Assembly: GCF_030680935.1 (NCBI RefSeq)
Contig: NZ_JAUXUP010000007.1
Coordinates: forward strand, 62,001 to 126,000
Length of the DNA stretch: 64,000 bases
Reading direction: 5' to 3'
Source: Polaromonas sp.
GTDB lineage: Bacteria > Pseudomonadota > Gammaproteobacteria > Burkholderiales > Burkholderiaceae_C
Shown: positions 46,860 to 53,238 of the stretch, piece after piece
Layout: every line of letters starts with the position of its first letter
Numbering within the stretch: the first letter of the stretch is position 1
The notes under the pieces: model-generated
Database searches by the model: none
What the model was told of the DNA's origin: nothing
The model's input: only the letters and a program-made list of their open reading frames with translations
Translations under genes and position numbers: made by a program

Positions 46860-48668
46860 CTATCTTGGCAGGAACAGCAGCCAGTAAACCAGCAGCCCGT
46901 TGAGCAGTATCGACAGCCCCAAGGCGATTTTCCACAGCGCCACGGGATCGCGCTGAATCATGGGACTGGCCGCAGGCGCGATCAACAGCCGCGAGGCACC
47001 GCGTTCGATGGCCAGCAGCAGTTCTTCCGCAGTTTCAAAACGTTGCCGCTTGTCGCGGGCCACGGCCTTGAGCACCACATGGTCGAGCCAGATCGGCACC
47101 TCCGGGTTGTGGCGGCTGGGCGGCCTCGGGTCGCGGTAATAACGCCCCGCCTGATAGGGCAGCACCTCGCCATAGGGCAGCTTGCCGGTGAGCAACTGGT
47201 ACAGGGTGACGCCCAGCGCAAACAAATCGCTCTGCGCGTCGGCCATTTCTTCCGGGCCGTCCTTGCCAACGGCTGCTGCCCGGATGCTGAAACCCCATTG
47301 CTCGGGGTTGATATAGCTGGGCGTGCCGGCGTGCAGCTTGCGCATGGCCTCAGGCTCGCGCCCGGTCAGCGCCACGCCCAGGTCCAGCACACGCAACACG
47401 CCATCGTCGCCCTGGTGCAGATTGGCCGGCTTGATGTCACGATGGACCACATGCTGGCGATGCAGCAAACCCAGGGCCGTGGCCGCCTGGGTGGCCAGCG
47501 ACAGCGCCTGCGGCAGGCCAAACCGGTGCTGGCGGTCCAGCATTTGCTGCAGGGTCTCGCCGGCATGCCAGTCGTACAGCAGATAAAACGCACCCGGCTC
47601 GCCGCCGCCGGGCAAGCGATCATGAATCTGCACCAGATGGCCGGCGACCCGGGACGAGCGCATGCGCCTGCCCAGCCAGGCTTCGTGCGCCAGCATCGCA
47701 CGCTCCTGCGGGTCATGCGCGCGCGCGGGGTGCAGGGTTTTCAGGGCATACAGCTTGCCGCCCGCCGGCCGGGCTTGCGGGTCTGAGCCTGCAGAGGGCG
47801 GATTCCACCTGACTTGATAAAGCACATTGATGCCGTTGTCGGCCACCGGCGCGGTCACGGTCAAGCCGTCCAGACTGTCACCGACCCTGAGCTTGCCGGG
47901 CACCGGCAAGGCCAGCGCGCGCCGGTTTTCATCGTCCAGGGTGGCGTCCAGCAAACCAAGCACACGCACAACAAGAGCCGTGGCGTTGTCCGCGGAGCCC
48001 GCTGCAATCGCGGCGTCCACCATCTGGCGGCTGATGCGCTGCGCCTGGCCCTCCGGGTTCGGCTGCGCGTCCGCGCCGGCCAGGGCCTGGAGCTTTTTGT
48101 CCGACATCACGTTGTGCACCCCGTCAGAGAGCAGCACAAACACATCGCCAACCTGCAGATCCCCTTGCGTGTAGTCCATCACCAGACGATCTTCCGCGCC
48201 GACGCAGCGCAGCAACTGGTGCCGCAGATCGGGGTGGTCCATCACGTGGTCGGTGGTGAGTTGCGTCATGAGCCCCTCACGCAGCAGGTAGGCGCGGGTG
48301 TCACCCACATGCGCCAGCGCATAGGACTGGCCACGCAGCACCAGGGCCGTCAACGTGGTCAGGCCAAGCGCCGGATGGCGGCGCCGGTTCAGCCCTGCCA
48401 GCCAGGCGTTCTGCGCGCCAATGATGCGGTCCAGCGCCACCGTGGTGTCCCAGGTTTCGGGCGTGCCGTAGTAGTCGCGCACCAGGCTGGTCACGGTGGT
48501 TTGTGCGGCCTCCTTGCCCATGCCCCCGGTGCTGACGCCGTCGGCGATGGCCACGATGGAGCCCATGGCCTCCTGCCCTGCCTCGGGCAGCATGGCGGCA
48601 CAAAAATCCTCGTTGACCTCCTTGCGGCCAGCGAGTGTTGCGAATCCAATGTCGATGTCAAAGGCCAT
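46860..48668 (-). CDS. PP2C phosphatase-Ser/Thr kinase fusion, membrane anchored
   Basis: 602 residues from ATG 48668. N-terminal PP2C-like phosphatase (about 1-235) with metal site residues in EVNEDF (19-22), AIADGVS (40-46), LLSDGVHNV (179-187) and SADNATALV (225-233). C-terminal kinase: VAIK-type Lys 310 (YALKTL), alpha-C Glu 329, HRDIKPAN (409-416), DLG in place of DFG (429-431), GTPSYINPEQWG. A final transmembrane helix (579-600). The Gly-rich loop is poorly conserved. One protein with both kinase and phosphatase modules suggests a reversible switch; targets unknown. Downstream of the ANTAR-PilJ gene on the same strand (54 bp). Confidence 0.85.
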   Translation of the reverse strand: MAFDIDIGFATLAGRKEVNEDFCAAMLPEAGQEAMGSIVAIADGVSTGGMGKEAAQTTVTSLVRDYYGTPETWDTTVALDRIIGAQNAWLAGLNRRRHPALGLTTLTALVLRGQSYALAHVGDTRAYLLREGLMTQLTTDHVMDHPDLRHQLLRCVGAEDRLVMDYTQGDLQVGDVFVLLSDGVHNVMSDKKLQALAGADAQPNPEGQAQRISRQMVDAAIAAGSADNATALVVRVLGLLDATLDDENRRALALPVPGKLRVGDSLDGLTVTAPVADNGINVLYQVRWNPPSAGSDPQARPAGGKLYALKTLHPARAHDPQERAMLAHEAWLGRRMRSSRVAGHLVQIHDRLPGGGEPGAFYLLYDWHAGETLQQMLDRQHRFGLPQALSLATQAATALGLLHRQHVVHRDIKPANLHQGDDGVLRVLDLGVALTGREPEAMRKLHAGTPSYINPEQWGFSIRAAAVGKDGPEEMADAQSDLFALGVTLYQLLTGKLPYGEVLPYQAGRYYRDPRPPSRHNPEVPIWLDHVVLKAVARDKRQRFETAEELLLAIERGASRLLIAPAASPMIQRDPVALWKIALGLSILLNGLLVYWLLFLPR

Positions 48669-48722
48669 GCACCAAAGCAAGCAATTCTTGCGCCCGGAAA
48701 TGGTGCATCGCAGCAATCGCCC

Positions 48723-49994
48723 TCAGCCGACCAGCATCTGCATGCTGCGACCGTAGTGCACGGACAGCTTGTCGAACACATCAAGCAGATCTTCACTGGC
48801 GGTGGCCACTCGCTCAAGGTCAGCCGCCCCAGGCGCAGTGCCAGCCAGCATCTGCGCCCAGCTCACGGCAGCAGTGTCGAGCAGCGCGCGAATTTCCTTG
48901 CTGCTCAGCGGGATGGTGTTGAGGTAGCCCAGCGCCTCGTCAAAGGCGATGCGGGTTTGCGCCAGGCCCTGCGCATCTGGCGCCATGCCGGCTCGCGCGC
49001 CCAGCATGCCGACCAGCGCGTACTTCGCAAAACGCTGGCTCAGCATGCGCTGGCGCCCGGCCAGGTTGAGCACCTGCAGCGGCGGCATGGCGCCTGCGCT
49101 TTCCAGGCTGCCGGTCAGGCTTTCAGCTTGCTGGAGCAACTGCCCCGCCAGCGCGTCCAGCTGCGACATGGGGCCGGCCGCGGTGGCACCCTGCAGCATC
49201 GGTTTGAGTTGTGACCAGGTGCGCTGAATCTGCGCCAGCAGGTCGCCAAAGGTAGGCTGGGAGAGGTTTTTTCCCAGCGCGGCAAGGTTGGCATCAATGC
49301 GCATGACCGAGTCTTTCAGCCACACTGGCACCTGCGCGGGTAGCGTGCCGCCCAGTTGCAGCAAGGCCAGTTTGACCAGGCGCTGGGACAACATGCGCAA
49401 CTGGCCGGAGCGGTTCACATCTTCGGCAAAACGCGCCGAATGAATGATGTGCTCCGACACCTGGCCCAGCCGCTGGTTGCTGTGCATCGAGGCCGTGCGC
49501 AGCATCTTGAAGGCATCATCGTCGGACACCTCTCTGGCCCGCATCAAAATTCCCTTGGCACGGTCCACCACCTTGCGTTCTTCAAGACGGCTGGCGACAT
49601 CCCGCATTTCCTCGCGCAGTCCCTGTTCGCGTGAGAAACGCGCCTGCGCCAAATGAATGAGTGGCCTCAGGCGCTGCCGGGCGTAACCATTGACCACATA
49701 GGCATGCACACCTGCCTGCACGGCGCGTGCAATCCTGCCGGCATCCGCGTCGGTGCTGAAAACAATCAGCGGGCGCGGCGAGGTCTCGCCAACAAGCCCA
49801 AGCGCCTTGAAAATCTCCTCGCCGGGAACCGGGTCATCGCAGATCACCACGTCGGGGCTTTGGCGCAGCACCTCCTGCACCAGTTTGCTGCATCCTTGCA
49901 AGGTACCCAGGACCTCGATGCCCACCGCTTCGAGATCGGCCGCAAGTGCATGCGGGCTGCTGGGGCCATTCAAAATTACCAGTGCGGAGGTCAT
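48723..49994 (-). CDS. ANTAR antiterminator with two PilJ-type sensor domains
   Basis: 423 residues. A receiver-like N-terminal domain (about 5-120) with Asp in VVICDDPVP, a coiled region, an ANTAR domain (about 128-185: EERKVVDRAKGILMRAREVSDDDAFKMLRTASMHSNQRLGQVSEHI), then two copies of a PilJ_N-like sensor module with P-boxes NRSGQLRMLSQR (194-205) and NLAGRQRMLSQR (310-321). No membrane helix, so it is soluble. Analogous in logic to Klebsiella NasR, where a nitrate-binding NIT domain is joined to ANTAR. It likely binds the hairpins of the nirB leader. Divergent from nirB. Confidence 0.82.
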   Translation of the reverse strand: MTSALVILNGPSSPHALAADLEAVGIEVLGTLQGCSKLVQEVLRQSPDVVICDDPVPGEEIFKALGLVGETSPRPLIVFSTDADAGRIARAVQAGVHAYVVNGYARQRLRPLIHLAQARFSREQGLREEMRDVASRLEERKVVDRAKGILMRAREVSDDDAFKMLRTASMHSNQRLGQVSEHIIHSARFAEDVNRSGQLRMLSQRLVKLALLQLGGTLPAQVPVWLKDSVMRIDANLAALGKNLSQPTFGDLLAQIQRTWSQLKPMLQGATAAGPMSQLDALAGQLLQQAESLTGSLESAGAMPPLQVLNLAGRQRMLSQRFAKYALVGMLGARAGMAPDAQGLAQTRIAFDEALGYLNTIPLSSKEIRALLDTAAVSWAQMLAGTAPGAADLERVATASEDLLDVFDKLSVHYGRSMQMLVG

Positions 49995-50033
49995 AAAAAT
50001 CAGGTTTTAAGAGGGAAAGCTGTCTGCAGGGAA

Positions 50034-50050
50034 CGCAAGTCGCACGCCAT
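50034..50050 (-). promoter_or_regulatory. Sigma-54 promoter match for the ANTAR-PilJ gene
   Basis: On the minus strand ATGGCGTGCGACTTGCG: GG at 50048-50047 and GC at 50036-50035, 12 apart, with TTGC at -12. Predicted start near 50023, a 29 nt leader. Divergent from the nirB promoter 43 bp away. Confidence 0.5.
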
Positions 50051-50092
50051 GCGGCTGGCCGGGACGATAGCACCCGCGACCCGAACCATGAT

Positions 50093-50109
50093 ATGGCACA
50101 ACTTTTGCG
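50093..50109 (+). promoter_or_regulatory. Sigma-54 promoter upstream of nirB
   Basis: ATGGCACAACTTTTGCG: TGGCAC and TTGC with GG at 50095-50096 and GC at 50107-50108. Predicted start near 50120, the first base of the P1 hairpin. Confidence 0.75.
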
Positions 50110-50119
50110 TAGTCATGCA

Positions 50120-50184
50120 TGGGCGTAACGGAGCGCCCAACCTTAGCGAAAGCACTGCGGGTTCTGCGCATAACGACGTGCGTA
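50120..50184 (+). promoter_or_regulatory. ANTAR target hairpin pair in the nirB leader
   Basis: P1: TGGGCGT (50120-50126), hexaloop AACGGA, GCGCCCA (50133-50139). P2: TGCGCAT (50165-50171), hexaloop AACGAC, GTGCGTA (50178-50184). Both loops have A1 and G4, the ANTAR recognition bases. The P1 loop resembles that of the nrt leader (AACGGC). No intrinsic terminator is visible downstream in the leader, unlike the nrt operon. Confidence 0.72.
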
Positions 50185-50240
50185 ATGGTGTGCCTCATAT
50201 CGGTCAGACGACCGGCCCCTGTTCAACAGGAGAGAGCATC
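50185..50240. other. nirB leader between P2 and the small ORF
   Basis: Contains a 5 bp hairpin CGGTC/GACCG (loop AGAC) and CCTGT/ACAGG (loop TCA) whose 3' arm reaches into the AGGAG of the downstream small ORF. No T tract. Confidence 0.4.
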
Positions 50241-50369
50241 ATGATTTCTACCTCAATTTTTCAAAGCCTATCGGGACTGCGGGCCCTGACCGGCGGCGCT
50301 GCCCCGGCGCGCAGCCGTGGCATGGCGCTTGCGATGACTCCCCTGAACCAATCTGGAGTGACCCGATGA
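50241..50369 (+). CDS. Putative 42-residue leader peptide overlapping nirB
   Basis: ATG at 50241 with AGGAG 8 nt upstream, running 42 codons and ending in the TGA of an ATGA overlap with the nirB start. Begins MISTSIFQSLSGLRAL and ends with TPLNQSGVTR. Not recognised. The ribosome site, the translational coupling geometry and its position behind the ANTAR hairpins suggest either a leader peptide that couples translation into nirB or a small protein. Conservation cannot be judged here; a chance ORF is possible. Confidence 0.5.
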   Translation: MISTSIFQSLSGLRALTGGAAPARSRGMALAMTPLNQSGVTR

Positions 50370-52813
50370 AAAAATCAAAACTGGTGATGGTCGGCAACGG
50401 CATGGCCGGCGTTCGTACCATCGAGGAGCTGCTCAAGGTCGCGCCCGATCTCTACGACATCACCGTTTTCGGCGCAGAGCCCCATCCCAACTACAACCGC
50501 ATTCTGCTCAGCCCGGTGCTGGCGGGCGAACAGACCCTCGACGAGATCGTGCTCAACAGCTGGGATTGGTACAAGGACAACCACATCACGCTGCACGCCG
50601 GCAAGAAGGTCGTTGAAGTGGACCGCATCAGACGCATCGTACGGGCCGACGATGGCACTGAAGAGGAATACGACCGCCTGCTGATGTGCACAGGCTCCAA
50701 CCCTTTCATCCTGCCGATTCCCGGCAAGGACCTGCAAGGCGTGATCGCCTACCGCGACATTGCCGACACCAACGCGATGATTGACGCCTCGGTACGGTAC
50801 AAAAATGCCGTGGTCATAGGCGGCGGTCTGCTGGGCCTGGAAGCTGCCAACGGCCTGATGCTGCGCGGCATGGATGTGAGCGTGGTGCACGTCATGCCCA
50901 CGCTGATGGAGCGCCAGCTCGACAGCGTGGCCGGCAAGCTGCTGCAGAAGTCGCTGGAAGACCGGGGCCTGAAATTCCTGATGGGCGCGCAGACCCAGGA
51001 GCTGGTGGCCGGCCCGGACGGCCGGGTCAGCGCCATCAAATTCAAGGACGGCACCGAGCTGCCGACCGACCTGGTCGTGATGGCCGTGGGCATACGCCCG
51101 AATACCGAGCTGGCCGAAAAAATGCGCCTGCATTGCAACAAGGGCATCGTCGTCAACGACACCATGCAGACCGTCACCGACGCCCGTATCTACTCGGTCG
51201 GCGAATGCGCGGCACACCGCGGAATTGCCTACGGCCTGGTGGCACCGCTGTTCGAGCAGGCCAAGGTGGCAGCGAATCACCTCGCGCAGTTCGGCATTGG
51301 GCGCTACACGGGCTCGCTGACCTCTACCAAGCTCAAGGTCACCGGCATCGACCTTTTCAGCGCCGGTGAATTCATGGGTGGCGAGGGTACGGAAGAAATT
51401 GTCATGAGCGACCCGTTCGGCGGCGTCTATAAAAAACTGGTGCTCAAAGACGACAAGCTGATCGGCGCCTGCCTGTACGGCGATACGGTGGACGGCAGCT
51501 ATTACTTCAAACTGCTGCGCGATGGCCGCAGCGTGGCGGGCATCCGCGACAAACTGATGTTCGGCGAATCGAATCTAGGCGACGCCGGCCATGAAGGTCA
51601 GAACAAGGCAGCCACGATGGCTGACGACGCCGAAGTATGCGGCTGCAACGGCGTGTGCAAGGGCACCATCGTCAAGGCGATTCGCGAAAAAGGTCTGTTC
51701 ACGCTCGATGAGGTGCGCAAACACACCAAGGCCAGCGGCGGCTGCGGCTCATGCACCGGGCTGGTCGAGCAGATCCTGATGTTCACCGCCGGCGGCGACT
51801 ACTCGGCCACCCCCAAACTCAAGGCCATGTGCAGCTGCACCGACCATGGGCACCAGGCGGTGCGTGATGCCATCCGCAGCAATAAATTGATGACGATTAC
51901 GGATACCTTCAAATTCATGGACTGGAAGACGCCCAATGGCTGCGCCAGCTGCCGCCCGGCCGTCAACTACTACCTGATCAGCACCTGGCCCAAGGAGGCC
52001 AAGGACGACCCGCAAAGCCGCTACATCAATGAACGCAGCCACGCCAACATCCAGAAAGACGGCACCTACAGCGTGATACCGCGCATGTGGGGCGGCGAAA
52101 CCACAGCCAGCGAGCTGCGCCGCATCGCCGATGCGGTGGATAAATACAAGATCCCGACGGTCAAGGTCACCGGTGGCCAACGGATCGATTTGCTCGGCGT
52201 GAAAAAGGAAGACCTGGTCAATGTCTGGAAAGACATCGGCATGCCTTCGGGCCACGCCTACGCCAAGGCGCTGCGTACGGTAAAAACCTGTGTCGGCAGC
52301 GAATGGTGCCGTATGGGCACCCAGGACAGCACCCAGATGGGCAAGGACCTGGAGCGCGCGATGTGGCGCATGTACGCGCCGCACAAGGTCAAGTTCGCGG
52401 TGTCGGGTTGCCCGCGCAACTGCGCCGAATCGGGCATCAAGGACGTGGGCATCATTGGTGTCGATTCCGGCTGGGAGATGTATATCGCTGGCAACGGTGG
52501 CATCAAGACCGAAGTCGCGCACTTCTTCACCAAACTCAAGACCGCCGCCGAAGTCCTCGAGTACACCGGCGCATTTTGCGAGCTGTACCGCCAGGAAGGC
52601 TGGTACCTGGAGCGCACAGTGCACTACGTGAACCGCGTCGGCCTCGACTATGTGAAGAAAAAAATACTTGAAGACCACGAAGGCCGCAAGGCCTTGTGGG
52701 AGCGGCTGCAGTTTGCGCTCGATGGTGAGCCCGACCCGTGGTTTGAACTGAAGGAAGCGGCGGTCGATACCCGGCAGTTCACAAAACTGGAAAGCGCGGG
52801 GCAGGCAGCATGA
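50366..52813 (+). CDS. nirB: Assimilatory NAD(P)H nitrite reductase, large subunit
   Basis: 815 residues. FAD/NAD-binding pyridine nucleotide-disulfide fold (about 1-320; opening KLVMVGNGMAGVRTIEELL). Two BFD-like [2Fe-2S] segments: CGCNGVCKG...GGCGSC and CSCTDHG...GCASC. C-terminal siroheme-[4Fe-4S] domain with ligands in CVGSEWCRMGTQ and GCPRNCAESGIK. Reduces nitrite to ammonium with NADH in the cytoplasm. Overlaps nirD by 4 bp. Confidence 0.95.
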   Translation: MKKSKLVMVGNGMAGVRTIEELLKVAPDLYDITVFGAEPHPNYNRILLSPVLAGEQTLDEIVLNSWDWYKDNHITLHAGKKVVEVDRIRRIVRADDGTEEEYDRLLMCTGSNPFILPIPGKDLQGVIAYRDIADTNAMIDASVRYKNAVVIGGGLLGLEAANGLMLRGMDVSVVHVMPTLMERQLDSVAGKLLQKSLEDRGLKFLMGAQTQELVAGPDGRVSAIKFKDGTELPTDLVVMAVGIRPNTELAEKMRLHCNKGIVVNDTMQTVTDARIYSVGECAAHRGIAYGLVAPLFEQAKVAANHLAQFGIGRYTGSLTSTKLKVTGIDLFSAGEFMGGEGTEEIVMSDPFGGVYKKLVLKDDKLIGACLYGDTVDGSYYFKLLRDGRSVAGIRDKLMFGESNLGDAGHEGQNKAATMADDAEVCGCNGVCKGTIVKAIREKGLFTLDEVRKHTKASGGCGSCTGLVEQILMFTAGGDYSATPKLKAMCSCTDHGHQAVRDAIRSNKLMTITDTFKFMDWKTPNGCASCRPAVNYYLISTWPKEAKDDPQSRYINERSHANIQKDGTYSVIPRMWGGETTASELRRIADAVDKYKIPTVKVTGGQRIDLLGVKKEDLVNVWKDIGMPSGHAYAKALRTVKTCVGSEWCRMGTQDSTQMGKDLERAMWRMYAPHKVKFAVSGCPRNCAESGIKDVGIIGVDSGWEMYIAGNGGIKTEVAHFFTKLKTAAEVLEYTGAFCELYRQEGWYLERTVHYVNRVGLDYVKKKILEDHEGRKALWERLQFALDGEPDPWFELKEAAVDTRQFTKLESAGQAA

Positions 52814-53238
52814 AAACCAATGAATGGACGGTAATTTGCCGGGTGGAAGACATCCCGGTGCTCGGCTCGCGCCGCGTGGCCAGGGCGCAAGGTGTGGACG
52901 TGGCCGTTTTCCGCAACGCCGAAGACCAGGTGTTCGCGTTGCTGGACCGCTGCCCGCACAAGGGCGGTCCGCTGTCGCAGGGCATCGTGTTCGGCACCAG
53001 CGTGGCCTGCCCGCTGCACAACTGGACCATAGGCCTGGCCGACGGCTGTGCCCAGGGCGCCGATGAAGGTTGCACACCAAAGTTTGCCTGCAAGGTCGAT
53101 GACGGGCAGGTCATGCTTGACCCGGCCGAGCTGGCCACGCTCGCCCTGGACCTGGCGGCGCCGCGCGCAGGTCCCTGTGCCTCGACCGGCGCGTTGGGTG
53201 ACCAGACTTTCGACGTGCAGGCTCCGCACACTGCGTGA
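52810..53238 (+). CDS. nirD: Nitrite reductase small subunit (Rieske-type)
   Basis: 142 residues. The Rieske ligands are intact: CPHKGGPLSQG and CPLHNWTIGLADG, so it may hold a [2Fe-2S] cluster, unlike E. coli NirD, which lacks the ligands. Partner of NirB. Overlaps both neighbours (ATGA with nirB; TGATG with nasA). Confidence 0.92.
   Translation: MKTNEWTVICRVEDIPVLGSRRVARAQGVDVAVFRNAEDQVFALLDRCPHKGGPLSQGIVFGTSVACPLHNWTIGLADGCAQGADEGCTPKFACKVDDGQVMLDPAELATLALDLAAPRAGPCASTGALGDQTFDVQAPHTA

Noticed and set aside
47814-49214. 466-codon open frame antisense to the PP2C-kinase and ANTAR-PilJ genes
   Set aside because: Composition and position are those of a shadow frame.
49995-50092. NtrC site between the divergent nirB and ANTAR-PilJ promoters
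   Set aside because: Only half-sites such as GCACC at 50070 were found; no second half GGTGC at the right spacing.
49653-50240. Long open frame on the plus strand leading into the 42-codon ORF
   Set aside because: The upstream part is antisense to the ANTAR-PilJ gene and crosses the sigma-54 promoter and the hairpins; only the portion from 50241 has a ribosome site.
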